NCBI GenBank assembly: GCA_016208415.1
Contig: JACQYB010000036.1
Location: 1-59,375, forward strand
Reading direction: 5' to 3'
DNA: 59,375 nucleotides
Source: Betaproteobacteria bacterium
GTDB lineage: Bacteria; Pseudomonadota; Gammaproteobacteria; Burkholderiales; Rhodocyclaceae
Within the stretch, counting starts at the first letter, position 1. Each line of letters begins with the position of its first letter. The notes beneath the pieces were generated by a model, which made no database searches, had not been told where the DNA came from, and saw only the letters and a program-made list of their open reading frames with translations. Positions 24,301-32,432 of this stretch are shown here, in pieces. The translations under genes and the position numbers were made by a program.

Positions 24301-25235
24301 ATCGGGGCATCGCCGAACTGGGCGACTCGGTGATGTACACCATTACCGTGCGCAATCCCAACGCCACCGTCTACACCGGCGTGAGCGTGGTGGATCGCAT
24401 GCCGGCGGGCTTCCGCCTCATTCCCGGTACGGTGCGCCTGGCCAGCGGCGGACCTCCGCTGTCGCGCCCGGACCCGGCCGGCGCGCCCGGACCCGTCACC
24501 ACCTACGACATCGGCACGCTGGCGGCCAACGCCACGGCCACGCTCACCTACCGCGTGCGCATCGGCGTCGGCGCGCTGGAAGGCGACGGCGTCAATCGCG
24601 CGCAGGCGCGTTCCGGCACGGCGGTATCCAACGTCGCCACGGCGCGGGTGCGGGTGCAGGGCGGCGTGTTTGCCCGGGAAGGCTGCGTCGTCGGCAAGAT
24701 CTTCGTCGACTGCAACCACAACCGCGTCCAGGACGGCCCCAACGAGGTCGGCATCCCTGGCGTGCGCCTGTACTTCGAGGACGGCACCTTCCTCATCTCC
24801 GACGAGGAGGGCAAGTACAGCATCTGCGGCCTGCGGCCCATCACCCATGTGCTCGGGGTGGATCGCACCACCCTGCCGGTGGGCGCGCGGCTGGTGGATT
24901 CCAGCACCCGCCACGCCGGCGATCCCAACAGCCGCTTCGTCGACCTGAAGGTAGGCGAGTTGCACCGCGCCGACTTCGTCGAGGGCTCCTGCAGCGAGTC
25001 GGTGCTCGACCAGGTGAAGGCGCGGCGCGCCCGCGGACCTGTGCGCGGGCCGGAGACGGAGAAGTCGGGCATCGGCTTTACCGTGGCCCCGGGCGAGCGG
25101 GGCGCCCTACGACCTCCACGACAGGAGCCGCCGGACAAGCCGATCTTCTTCGATTCCAGCCGCAAGGGCGTGGCCGATCCGCGCCACGCGCCCTGCGCCA
25201 CCGACGCCGTGTGCATGAAGGGGGGCCAGAAATGA
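21393..25235 (+). CDS. Secreted DUF11/SdrD-B-domain surface protein
   Basis: A protein of about 1280 residues. A GTG start at 21393, with GGGGG six bases upstream, gives a clean signal peptide (RFVRLFLASLLLGFHAAPAL then SQQ); the longer ATG start at 21351 puts 14 non-signal residues in front. After an N-terminal domain comes a long Gly-rich region (about 275-495), then DUF11 domains (one with VPYTIRMRNTGAVALGNVQV, one with ELGDSVMYTITVRNPNATVY), and SdrD-B-like repeats (GITGKAWRDTNHNRSFDAGE, and VVGKIFVDCNHNRVQDGPNE near the C-terminus). Such domains build extended surface stalks. No sortase or autotransporter signal is visible. It overlaps the next gene by ATGA and is likely made with it. 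Confidence 0.8.
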   Translation: MNSSRFVRLFLASLLLGFHAAPALSQQCATPGRDGSPTIAGVVNTYYVGAGVAPAGGNSVTVAGTAGRGAVATLAAGDLILVMQMQDGTDMIVAQGSSYGSIEPAKSPAGRYEFAVVTGVAGNTIGVATPLRNTYHQDPAVNKTFQVVRVPQYQAASIAGTVTSAPWDGLSGGLVVLDVVGQLTVGGSIDVSRQGFRGGGWRAAAGAGPGFSEFTYFEPMPLGAHGMKGEGFAGTPDVVREYGVVPATVTLVATGRTYAGGSLGRGAATQAGGGGNDGFPATNEENSGGGGGGNGGVGGHGGYNWSRFGTPIVVGGGVGGIGGRGRADFLGGSSSAAGFAFLGGGGGAGTSNNLPGNPNSSGAGGGGIVVVRAGSIAGAGSIIADGAAAPDIVTTGGQCAAGDFAQCDASGGGGAGGSVVLISRDAASVGGVVARGGNGGSLVGVEHGPGGGGGGGFSFRTPNISTAVNLAGGPNGTVAGGLLAPNYGATGGGSGVAASGAAPDLGALAGSECRPAIDVVKAAGTVSGAAATAPAAAFEVPYTIRMRNTGAVALGNVQVVDNLAATFVTGSPATAIRAGSFVVTPAGGATAGQCAGPAAAYDGRVNLTLLRGDQTLQPGQGCDVAFGVVVTYPAAASVPTDAQNNSAYASSAPTPNAGGSFTGATWTPPAGATVTDRSTNSATPPTAPNADTPTPTPVMVGNSGITGKAWRDTNHNRSFDAGEAPLAGWRVQVFRGTGTTPVAETTTDAAGNYQFAALPPSTPGNTATNYAVRFLSPTGEIFGTPVSADPVPARNGTIGQFGIEGLALVPGAATINQDLPLDPQGVVYDSATRQPVAGASVTVTGPAGFDPATHLFGGAGSQTVTTAATGEYQFLLMPTAPAGTYTLTVSAPNFTAPSALIPPQATALDPTGGPSPYLVQAQAAPPSGAQPTIYYLALSLAPGDPNIVNNHIPVDPLVAAQALFIQKQVDRGIAELGDSVMYTITVRNPNATVYTGVSVVDRMPAGFRLIPGTVRLASGGPPLSRPDPAGAPGPVTTYDIGTLAANATATLTYRVRIGVGALEGDGVNRAQARSGTAVSNVATARVRVQGGVFAREGCVVGKIFVDCNHNRVQDGPNEVGIPGVRLYFEDGTFLISDEEGKYSICGLRPITHVLGVDRTTLPVGARLVDSSTRHAGDPNSRFVDLKVGELHRADFVEGSCSESVLDQVKARRARGPVRGPETEKSGIGFTVAPGERGALRPPRQEPPDKPIFFDSSRKGVADPRHAPCATDAVCMKGGQK

Positions 25236-28200
25236 AAACGCGCCTCCAGCAGCTTCGCCTGTCCATGATGGTGGCCGCCCTGGCCCAGGCCGGGCTGGCC
25301 CTGGCCGAGACGCCGGCCGCCGAGTTTTCCGCCTGCGAGCCGGGGGCGACGAGCTTCGGCCAGATCATCCCTGATCGCAGCCTTAACGCCGGCAACAGCA
25401 ACCTGCCGCCCCGCGCCTCCGAGGTCGGCCTGCGGGCGGCGCAACTGCTGCCCGACGACGGGCGCATCGTCATCGCCGTGTCCGGCGACAGTGCGCCGGC
25501 GGACGGTGTGTCGGCGCTCAAGGTGGGCGTGCGCATCTTCGACGCCCAGGGCAATCCCCTGCGCGAGCCCACCCGGGTGACGCTGGAATCCGAGCGCGGC
25601 CAGTTCCAGGCGGTCGATGCCGACAACATGGTACCGGGGGTGCAGGTGGTGGTGCAGGGCGGGGCCGCCTGCGTCAATCTGGTGGCACCCCACGAGGCCG
25701 GCGACAGCCGCCTGCGCGCCAGTTCCGGCCGCGTCGAGGCGGAGGGCACCCTGGCATTCGTGCCCGACCTGCGGCCCATGATCGCCGTGGGCATCGTCGA
25801 GGGGCAGGTCAACCTCAAGAAGATCAAGCAGCAGGATCTGGCCCCCGCCACGCCCAACGACGGCTTCGAGGAGGAGCTGCGCCACTTCGGCAGCGGCTTC
25901 GACGAGGGCAAGGGTTCCGTCAATGGCCGCGCCGCCGTCTTCCTCAAGGGCAAGATCAAGGGCGATGCACTGCTCACCCTGTCCTACGACAGCGAAAAGC
26001 CCACCCGCGACAAGCTGTTCCGCGACATCAACCCGGAACAGTTCTACCCGGTGTATGGCGACGCCTCCATCAAGGGCTTCGAGGCCCAGAGCAGCAAGCG
26101 CCTGTACGTGCGGGTGGACAAGGGCAGGTCCTACCTGCTCTACGGCGACTTCCACACCCAGGAATACCACCGCCAGGGCCAGGTGCAGGCCCAGAGTTTC
26201 GGCCAGTATTCGCGCAGCCTCACCGGGGCCAAGGGCCACTACGAAGACGAGCGCGTATCGGTGACCGCCTTCGCCACCCGCGACTCCCTGCGCCAGATGG
26301 TGGAGGAGCAGCCCGGGCGCGGCATCTCCGGGCCGTATTCGGTGAGCAACCCCAACGGCGTGGCCAACTCGGAGCGCGTGGAGATCATCACCCGCGACCG
26401 CAACCAGCCCTCCGTCATCCTGCGCAGCGTGCTGCTGGTGCGCTATGCCGACTACGACTTCGAGCCCTTCTCCGGGCGCATCCTGTTCCGCCAGCCGGTG
26501 CCCGGGGTGGACGAGAACCTCAACCCGGTGTCCATCCGCGTCAGCTACGAGGTGGACCAGGGCGGCCCGCGCTTCTGGATCGGTGGCCTGAGCGGCCAGG
26601 TGAAGCTCACCGAGGGCATCGCCGTGGGCGGCTCCTACGTCATGAACGACGAGCCGCGCCCGGCCACGCCGCTGCCTGCGGGCACCCTGCCCACGGTGCG
26701 CCAGTTGAAGAGCGTCAACACCACCATCCGCCTGGGTGAACAGACGTACTTCGTGGCGGAGGCGGCGCGGTCCGAGGACATCACCGAGCGTGCCGGCAAC
26801 GCCGCGCGGGTGGAACTGCGCCACGACGGCGAAGACCTCCAGGCCCGGGTGCTGGTGGCCCGCACCGATCCGGAGTTCGTGAATCCCTCGGCGCCCATGC
26901 AGTCCGGCCGCGCCGAGACTAGCGCCCGAGCCACCTATCGGGTCACGCCCGACACCGACCTGGTGGGAGAGGCCGTCCGCTCCGAAGACCGCACCACCGA
27001 CGCCCGCCGCGACGCCGCCCAGGTGGCCCTGCGCCACCGCCTCACCCCCGACACCGAGATCGAGGCGGGCGTGCGCCGGGTGAAGGACGACAACGCCGGC
27101 CCGCTCATCACCGCCCCCGGCGCCACGCCCTGGGACCCGTTCTCGGTCAACGCCGGCTACGGCCTGGGCAGCGGGCTGTACGCCCCCACCACGGCGCTGA
27201 TCCCCGCCACCGCCACCGGCCGCGCAGCGGATGCGGACCTGCTGTCGGCGCGGTTGAAGGTAAGCCATCGTTTTGCGCCCAACCTGCGCCTTTTCGGCGA
27301 GGCGGAGGTGGATACCGAGAACAGCCGCAACCGCATGCTGGCGGTGGGCGGCGACTACCTCATCTCCGAGCGCACCCGCCTCTACGGCCGCCACGAGTTC
27401 GTCAATACCCTGGGCATCACCGGCCTGGCCAGCGGAACGCCGGGGGCGGCCTCGGTGCTGGGCCTGGCCACGGAGTACATGCGCGACGGCCAGTTGTTCA
27501 GCGAATACCGCCTGCGCGACGCCATCGAGGGGCGCGAGGCCTACGCCGCCATGGGCCTGCGCAACCTGTGGACCCTGGGGCCGGGCCTGCGCCTGCACAC
27601 GGCACTGGAGCGCCAGCAGTCCCGGGCGCTCAACGGCAACACCGCCCACGCCGCCGCGGTCGGCTTCGACTACACCGCCGATGCGCGCAGCAAGTTCGCC
27701 GGGCGCCTGGAATTCCGCCAGGACGTGGCGCGCAACTTCGTGCTCAGCACCCTGGCGGCGGACACCAAGCTGGACCGGGACTGGACCCTGCTCACCCGCA
27801 ACTACTTCGCCACCAGCCGGGCACGCGGCGACCAGGCCGTCGATCTGGGCATGCAGTGGCAGGACCGCTTCCAGATCGGCGTGGCATGGCGCCAGACCGA
27901 CCGCAACGAGTGGCACGCCCTGGGCAAGTACGAGTTCAAGGTGGAGGAAGACAGCTCCGCGGCCAACACCTTCGACCGCCGGGCGCACATCCTGTCGGCC
28001 CACTTCAACTACCAGCCGGAACTCAAGTTCGTCCTGTCCGGGCGCGTCGCGGGCAAGTGGGTGGACGAGATGCTGGGGGGCGTGGCCTCCAATTACAGCG
28101 CCCGCCTCGTCTCCGGGCGCGCCATGTACGACGTGACGCCGAAATGGGACGTGGGCGTCCTGGGCAGCGTCATGTGGAGTTCCCTCGGCGAATCCGTGCA

Positions 28201-28411
28201 GCGCGGCATCGGCGTCGAGACGGGATACCGGATGATGGAGAACCTGTGGGCCTCGGTGGGCTACAACTTCACCGGTTTCTCCGACCGGGACCTGGTGGAA
28301 AGCGAATACACCCGCCGTGGCTGGTTCCTGCGCCTTCGCTTCAAGTTCAACGAGGATCTGTGCGGTTCGCGGGATCCGCAGGTCAACCGTGCCATTGCCA
28401 CCACACAGTAA
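25232..28411 (+). CDS. Large predicted beta-barrel outer membrane protein
   Basis: A 1059-residue protein starting at an ATG that overlaps the stop of the preceding gene, with a GGGGGG ribosome site. The N-terminus (MKTRLQQLRLSMMVAALAQA, then GLALAETPA) is a signal peptide. Residues about 60-190 look like an Ig-like or carboxypeptidase-regulatory domain (GVRIFDAQGNPLREPTRVTL). The remainder is alternating hydrophobic strands typical of a barrel, ending WFLRLRFKFNEDLCG. No TonB box or plug motif stands out. It may anchor or export the DUF11 protein encoded upstream; that is inference from the tight gene coupling. The family is not one I can name. Confidence 0.75.
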   Translation: MKTRLQQLRLSMMVAALAQAGLALAETPAAEFSACEPGATSFGQIIPDRSLNAGNSNLPPRASEVGLRAAQLLPDDGRIVIAVSGDSAPADGVSALKVGVRIFDAQGNPLREPTRVTLESERGQFQAVDADNMVPGVQVVVQGGAACVNLVAPHEAGDSRLRASSGRVEAEGTLAFVPDLRPMIAVGIVEGQVNLKKIKQQDLAPATPNDGFEEELRHFGSGFDEGKGSVNGRAAVFLKGKIKGDALLTLSYDSEKPTRDKLFRDINPEQFYPVYGDASIKGFEAQSSKRLYVRVDKGRSYLLYGDFHTQEYHRQGQVQAQSFGQYSRSLTGAKGHYEDERVSVTAFATRDSLRQMVEEQPGRGISGPYSVSNPNGVANSERVEIITRDRNQPSVILRSVLLVRYADYDFEPFSGRILFRQPVPGVDENLNPVSIRVSYEVDQGGPRFWIGGLSGQVKLTEGIAVGGSYVMNDEPRPATPLPAGTLPTVRQLKSVNTTIRLGEQTYFVAEAARSEDITERAGNAARVELRHDGEDLQARVLVARTDPEFVNPSAPMQSGRAETSARATYRVTPDTDLVGEAVRSEDRTTDARRDAAQVALRHRLTPDTEIEAGVRRVKDDNAGPLITAPGATPWDPFSVNAGYGLGSGLYAPTTALIPATATGRAADADLLSARLKVSHRFAPNLRLFGEAEVDTENSRNRMLAVGGDYLISERTRLYGRHEFVNTLGITGLASGTPGAASVLGLATEYMRDGQLFSEYRLRDAIEGREAYAAMGLRNLWTLGPGLRLHTALERQQSRALNGNTAHAAAVGFDYTADARSKFAGRLEFRQDVARNFVLSTLAADTKLDRDWTLLTRNYFATSRARGDQAVDLGMQWQDRFQIGVAWRQTDRNEWHALGKYEFKVEEDSSAANTFDRRAHILSAHFNYQPELKFVLSGRVAGKWVDEMLGGVASNYSARLVSGRAMYDVTPKWDVGVLGSVMWSSLGESVQRGIGVETGYRMMENLWASVGYNFTGFSDRDLVESEYTRRGWFLRLRFKFNEDLCGSRDPQVNRAIATTQ

Positions 28412-28420
28412 GGACGCGAC

Positions 28421-29434
28421 ATGAAGAAGCAAAACACCCTCGCCGCCGCCGTGGTGGCCTCGACGCTGCTGGCCGGCTGCGCCGTCAACCAACCCATCAA
28501 CCAGCCCGCCGACCGCATCACCGACCCGGCCATCCAGGGCGACCTGGGCGCCATCGGCAAGCTGCACCAGCGGCTCAAGGCGCTCAACGACAAGGGCCTT
28601 GCGGCCGGCGACTACCATTACTGCAAGGCGCTGGCGTGGGCCGACCTGGCGCGCGAGGAATATCACATGAACTACCGCAACGGCGCCGTCTCGCGCGACG
28701 CCGCGGCCCGGGCCGCGGCCATCGTGAGCGCGCTGGAGGCGGGGCAGAAGCCGGCCGACGATACCCCCCTCATCGCCGGCGCCGAGCGCATCCGTCCCGA
28801 TCTGTGGGACAAGGCCAAGGCCCTGCGTGCCGACGCCGGCAAGTCCTGCGTCGCCTGCAAGGTGGCGCAACTGGAGGTGCAACTGGTGTGGGCGGGCTTT
28901 CGCCATGCCGATTCCGGCTGGCGCAACGCCAACCCCTACGTGCGCATCGCCGAGGATCTGGCGGCGCAGGCCCAGTCCGCTTCCTGCCCGGTGGCTGCGG
29001 CCCTGCCGGCGCCGGCCGTGCTGCCTGCCGAGGCGAAGCTCACCCTGGCGCCTGGTGCGCTGTTCCGCTTCGACCGGTCGGGGGCGGCCGACATGCTGGC
29101 CGAGGGCAAGGCGAAACTGGACGAATTTGCGGTGCGCGTGAAGGGCTGGAAACGGATCGATAGCGTCGTCATCACCGGCCATGCCGACCGCCTCGGCAGC
29201 CAGCGCTATAACCAGCCGCTGTCTCTCAAGCGCGCCAACACCATCAGGGACTACCTGCGGGGCCAGGGCATCGCCGAGAATCTGCTGCAGGTGGAAGGTG
29301 TCGGCGAGGCCGAGCCCGTCAAGGCCTGCGACGACCGATCTCCCCGCGGCAAGCTGGTGGACTGCCTGCAGCCCAACCGGCGCGTCGAGATCCACGCCCG
29401 GGGGATGAAGGAAGCGGCGACTGCGGCGAAGTAG
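28421..29434 (+). CDS. OmpA-family lipoprotein
   Basis: A 337-residue lipoprotein. MKKQNTLAAAVVASTLLAGC is a signal with lipobox LAGC, so Cys20 is the acylated N-terminus. The central region is helical with a cysteine pair (SCVACK). The C-terminal 110 residues form an OmpA-type peptidoglycan-binding domain: VVITGHADRLGSQRYNQPLS, then KRANTIRDYLRGQGI and CLQPNRRVEI. It follows the barrel gene by nine bases and completes a three-gene envelope unit; it could tie the complex to peptidoglycan. Confidence 0.88.
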   Translation: MKKQNTLAAAVVASTLLAGCAVNQPINQPADRITDPAIQGDLGAIGKLHQRLKALNDKGLAAGDYHYCKALAWADLAREEYHMNYRNGAVSRDAAARAAAIVSALEAGQKPADDTPLIAGAERIRPDLWDKAKALRADAGKSCVACKVAQLEVQLVWAGFRHADSGWRNANPYVRIAEDLAAQAQSASCPVAAALPAPAVLPAEAKLTLAPGALFRFDRSGAADMLAEGKAKLDEFAVRVKGWKRIDSVVITGHADRLGSQRYNQPLSLKRANTIRDYLRGQGIAENLLQVEGVGEAEPVKACDDRSPRGKLVDCLQPNRRVEIHARGMKEAATAAK

Positions 29435-29488
29435 CGCGGCGGCGAGGTAGCGCCGCCGCGGAGTCGGGACGGCGCCGCCCAAGCAGAG

Positions 29489-29520
29489 GATGGCGGCGCG
29501 ACACGCCGGCGCGCGCCGCT
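29489..29520. repeat. GC hairpin repeat, copy A
   Basis: A 32-base unit beginning GATGGCGGCGC and ending GCGCGCGCCGCT, whose ends pair as a hairpin. Further copies lie at 30899-30930, 33733-33764 and, inverted, near 36786-36814, all at gene boundaries. Confidence 0.6.
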
Positions 29521-29526
29521 GAGCCG

Positions 29527-30285
29527 TCAGCCTGCGTTGTCTCCGGCGCACACCGCGCAGCCCGGGTCGCGGGCCAGCGCGATGCTGCGCCACTCCATGG
29601 CCAGGGCATCGAGCAGCAACAGGCGTCCCGCCAGCGACTCGCCGATGCCGGCCAGCAGCTTCAGCGCCTCGGCCGCCTGCACGCAGCCGATGATGCCGGT
29701 CAGCGGGGCGAAGACGCCCATCACCGCGCAGCGCACCTCCTCGGCTTCGGCGTCCTCCGGGAACAGGCAGTTGTAGCAGGGTCCGTCCTGGCGGCGGCGA
29801 TCAAAGACCGACACCTGGCCGTCGAATCGCACCGCGGCGCCGGACACCAGCGGCTTGCGATGGCGCACGCAGGCGCGGTTGATGGCGTGGCGGGTGGCGA
29901 AGTTGTCGGAGCAGTCCAGCACCAGGTCGACGCCGGCAACGGCCTCATCCAGCCCCGCGCCCGCCAGGCGCTCCATCCGGGCTTCCACACGCGTCTCGGG
30001 ATTGATCTCCGCCAGCGTACGCCGCCCCGACAGCGCCTTGGGCGTACCGATGCCCGAGGTGCGGTGCAGGATCTGGCGTTGCAGGTTGGTCAGGTCCACC
30101 TCGTCGCCGTCGCACAGCACCAGCGTTCCCACGCCCGCCGAGGCCAGGTAGAGCGCCGCCGGCGAGCCGAGCCCGCCGGCACCGACCACCAGCGCGCGGG
30201 CATCGAGCAGACGCTCCTGGCCCTCGATGCCCAGTTGCGGAAGAAGGATGTGGCGGCTGTAGCGCAGCAGTTGCTGGTCGTTCAT
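29527..30285 (-). CDS. moeB: MoeB/ThiF-family adenylyltransferase
   Basis: A 252-residue E1-like enzyme that adenylylates the C-terminus of a ubiquitin-like sulfur carrier (MoaD or ThiS). Features: the Rossmann nucleotide site VVGAGGLGSPAALYLASAGV, CDGDEVDLTNLQRQILHRT, the catalytic-Asp region LVLDCSDNFATRHAIN, and zinc cysteines CYNC and CAVC near the C-terminus. The ATG at 30283-30285 has AGGAA upstream and matches the usual start (MNDQQLLRYSRHILLPQLG). Sequence alone does not separate MoeB from ThiF; a Mog enzyme is encoded elsewhere in the window. A small uncharacterised gene precedes it on the same strand. Confidence 0.88.
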   Translation of the reverse strand: MNDQQLLRYSRHILLPQLGIEGQERLLDARALVVGAGGLGSPAALYLASAGVGTLVLCDGDEVDLTNLQRQILHRTSGIGTPKALSGRRTLAEINPETRVEARMERLAGAGLDEAVAGVDLVLDCSDNFATRHAINRACVRHRKPLVSGAAVRFDGQVSVFDRRRQDGPCYNCLFPEDAEAEEVRCAVMGVFAPLTGIIGCVQAAEALKLLAGIGESLAGRLLLLDALAMEWRSIALARDPGCAVCAGDNAG

Positions 30286-30349
30286 GGCGTTTCCTGCGGC
30301 GGAGGGTGCGTCGCCGCGCGGGCGTTCGACCGTCCGGTTCCGTCGAAAC

Positions 30350-30393
30350 GCACCCTTCACGGGTGCCCGGCCGACACGCACCCTTCGGGGTGC
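30350..30393. repeat. Two short hairpins at the 3' end of the 30394-30855 gene
   Basis: GCACCCTTCACGGGTGC (30350-30366) and GCACCCTTCGGGGTGC (30378-30393) are adjacent hairpins, the second ending at the stop codon of the neighbouring gene. The first recurs inverted at 35775-35791 over the grxC stop. They may stabilise or end transcripts. Confidence 0.45.
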
Positions 30394-30855
30394 TCAGCGA
30401 TAGTCCCGCAGTTCCGGCGGGGTGTCGTCGTGGTCACCGTGGGGATGGTGATCCCAGGCCTGCACATAGATCTCGGTGGATTTCTTGATCAGGCGTTGCG
30501 GCGAGCACAGGTTGCGCAACTGGGTCTCCTCGCAGTAGCACACCAGGGCGCGCACCAGCTTGCTGTAGAGCGAACTGTCGAGATGGAAGCCCTGGCTCTC
30601 CAGCGCGCTTTCGAGACCCTCGAAGGAATACTCCGTGATGTCATAGGACACCGTCAGGGCCAGTCGCCCGGGCAAGGCTTCCACCTGCAGGTTCTCCAGT
30701 CCCTGCAACAACCCCAGCGCTTCCTCCGTCTGGCCTGGAGGAAGCTTGCCGAAACGGATCTCGCGCCGCTTGTGCAGGCCGGGCTGGGGCGTGAAACCCG
30801 CCGCCAGCCGCTCGCTGAGCGGTGGCGATCCGCTGCCTCGCTGGTGCGGGCTCAT
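30394..30855 (-). CDS. Conserved-looking hypothetical protein
   Basis: A 153-residue protein I do not recognise. The start at 30853-30855 has GGAGG about 12 bases upstream; a longer reading frame to 30918 adds low-complexity residues. After a polar N-terminus, KRREIRFGKLPPGQTEEALG, then ENLQVEALPGRLALTVSYDI and EYSFEGLESALESQGFHLD suggest alternating strands and helices like a small ferredoxin or HMA-type fold, followed by a LVCYCEETQLRNLC segment with three cysteines and a His-rich end (DHHPHGDHDD). Cys and His content hints at metal binding. It lies between ctpA and the moeB-like gene on the same strand, possibly in one operon. Confidence 0.65.
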   Translation of the reverse strand: MSPHQRGSGSPPLSERLAAGFTPQPGLHKRREIRFGKLPPGQTEEALGLLQGLENLQVEALPGRLALTVSYDITEYSFEGLESALESQGFHLDSSLYSKLVRALVCYCEETQLRNLCSPQRLIKKSTEIYVQAWDHHPHGDHDDTPPELRDYR

Positions 30856-30898
30856 GGTGCGCTGTGCCTCCGTTCTCCGGGAGCGGGCTCCGGGCCGC

Positions 30899-30930
30899 GA
30901 TGGCGGCGCGAGTGGCAAGCGCGCGCCGCT
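30899..30930. repeat. GC hairpin repeat, copy B
   Basis: Second copy of the 32-base GATGGCGGCGC / GCGCGCGCCGCT hairpin, 13 bases past the ctpA stop. See copy A at 29489. Confidence 0.6.
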
Positions 30931-30943
30931 CGGGGGAGCATGC

Positions 30944-32353
30944 TCACTTGTTCTGGATGATCTGCAGACCCTTCAGCAGGTTGAAGGCCTGGACGAGTTG
31001 GTAGTCGTCCCTGGAACCCAGTTCCAGCGGCGCCTTGGGCGCGTCTTCCGCGCCCTCGTCGCGCGGCTTCTGCTTCGGTGTGCCGGAAGGCTTGGGCGCC
31101 ACCTTCGGTGCGGCCGGTTCCTTGGCCTCGCCTTCGCGTTCCTTGTCGTTGATCAGGTGACGCTCCAGGTCGGCCTCGCGCAGACGCTGGCGGCTCTCGC
31201 CGTTGGGCGACTCGTCCACGTTGATGTCGGGGGTGATGCCCTTGGCCTGGATGGAACGGCCACCCGGCGTGTAGTAGCGCGCCGTGGTGAGCTTGATGGC
31301 GGTATTGCCGCCCAGCGGCAGGATGGTCTGCACCGAACCCTTGCCGAAGGTGGGCGTGCCCATGACCACGGCGCGGCGGTGATCCTGCAGGGCTCCCGCG
31401 ACGATTTCCGACGCCGAGGCGGAGCCGCCGTTGACCAGCACCACCATGGGCACGGTCTTCACGGCCGGGGGCAGGGCCTTGAGGTAATCATCCCGCGTGC
31501 CGCGCAGGTAGTCCTCGGCGTTGGCGTAGTACTTGTGCTTGGCATCCTCCGTGCGGCCGTCGGTGGACACCACCAGCGTGCGCGGTTGCAGGAAGGCGGC
31601 CGAGACGCCGATGGCCCCGTGCAGCAGGCCGCCGGGATCGTTGCGCAGATCCAGCACCAGACCCTTGAGGGGGGCGGACTTGTAGAGGTTCTCCAGGTGC
31701 TTCACCAGCGAGGCCGCGGTGTTCTCCTGGAACTGGGTGACGCGCACCACGGCGTAGCCGGGTTCGACCATCTTCGACTTGACGCTCTGGACCTTGATGA
31801 CCTCCCGCGTGAGCGTGACGACCAGCGGCTTGGTCTCGCCCTTGCGCGCGATGGTCAGCGTGATCTGGGTCTTGGGCTTGCCGCGCATGCGCTTGACGGC
31901 GTCGCTGAGGGTCATGCCCTTCACGGCGGTGTCGTCGAGCTTGATGATCAGGTCGCCGGCCTTGATGCCGGCGCGGAAGGCGGGGGTGTCCTCGATGGGC
32001 GACACGACCTTGACGAAGCCGTCTTCCATGCCCACCTCGATGCCCAGACCGCCGAATTCGCCCTGGGTGCCGACCTGCAGATCCTTGAAGGCGTCGGCGT
32101 CCAGGTAGGTGGAATGCGGATCGAGGTTGGACAGCATGCCGCTGACGGCGTGGGTGATCAGCTTCTTGTCCTCGATCTCCTCGACGTAGCCCGACTTGAT
32201 GGCGTTGAACACCTCGGCGAAGGTGCGAAGCTCCTCCACGGGCAAGGGCGAGCCGGCCTCCTTGGTGGCATTGGCCGGAAAATTGAGGCTGATCAGCACG
32301 CCCCCAACCAGTCCGATGAGGACCAGCAAGGCTTGCTGCATGCGGCTGTGCAT
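30944..32353 (-). CDS. ctpA: Carboxyl-terminal processing protease (S41 family)
   Basis: A 469-residue periplasmic S41 protease. The N-terminus MHSRMQQALLVLIGLVGGVL is a signal or anchor. A PDZ domain spans about 80-165 (GGLGIEVGMEDGFVKVVSPI). The catalytic Ser is in LVNGGSASASEIVAGALQD and the Lys in TFGKGSVQT. The C-terminal tail is Pro/Lys/Glu-rich and disordered. The ATG at 32351-32353 is preferred over an upstream TTG because GGAG precedes it and it starts the signal directly. Downstream of the EnvC-like gene on the same strand, it probably shares an operon, as commonly seen in proteobacteria, and processes or degrades envelope proteins. Confidence 0.93.
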   Translation of the reverse strand: MHSRMQQALLVLIGLVGGVLISLNFPANATKEAGSPLPVEELRTFAEVFNAIKSGYVEEIEDKKLITHAVSGMLSNLDPHSTYLDADAFKDLQVGTQGEFGGLGIEVGMEDGFVKVVSPIEDTPAFRAGIKAGDLIIKLDDTAVKGMTLSDAVKRMRGKPKTQITLTIARKGETKPLVVTLTREVIKVQSVKSKMVEPGYAVVRVTQFQENTAASLVKHLENLYKSAPLKGLVLDLRNDPGGLLHGAIGVSAAFLQPRTLVVSTDGRTEDAKHKYYANAEDYLRGTRDDYLKALPPAVKTVPMVVLVNGGSASASEIVAGALQDHRRAVVMGTPTFGKGSVQTILPLGGNTAIKLTTARYYTPGGRSIQAKGITPDINVDESPNGESRQRLREADLERHLINDKEREGEAKEPAAPKVAPKPSGTPKQKPRDEGAEDAPKAPLELGSRDDYQLVQAFNLLKGLQIIQNK

Positions 32354-32432
32354 AAGATGTCGCTCCGACTGCGGGGTTGCGCGCTTCAACGCCTCGGGGC
32401 CGTGCGGACACCTGCCCGCCGCTCGCTGCGTT

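Noticed and set aside
13627-29593. Very long open frames antisense to the ligase fusion and the surface locus (up to about 1700 codons)
   Set aside because: They lie opposite well-supported genes in high-GC DNA, have repetitive Ala/Gly/Arg/His composition and match no family; they reflect codon bias on the other strand.
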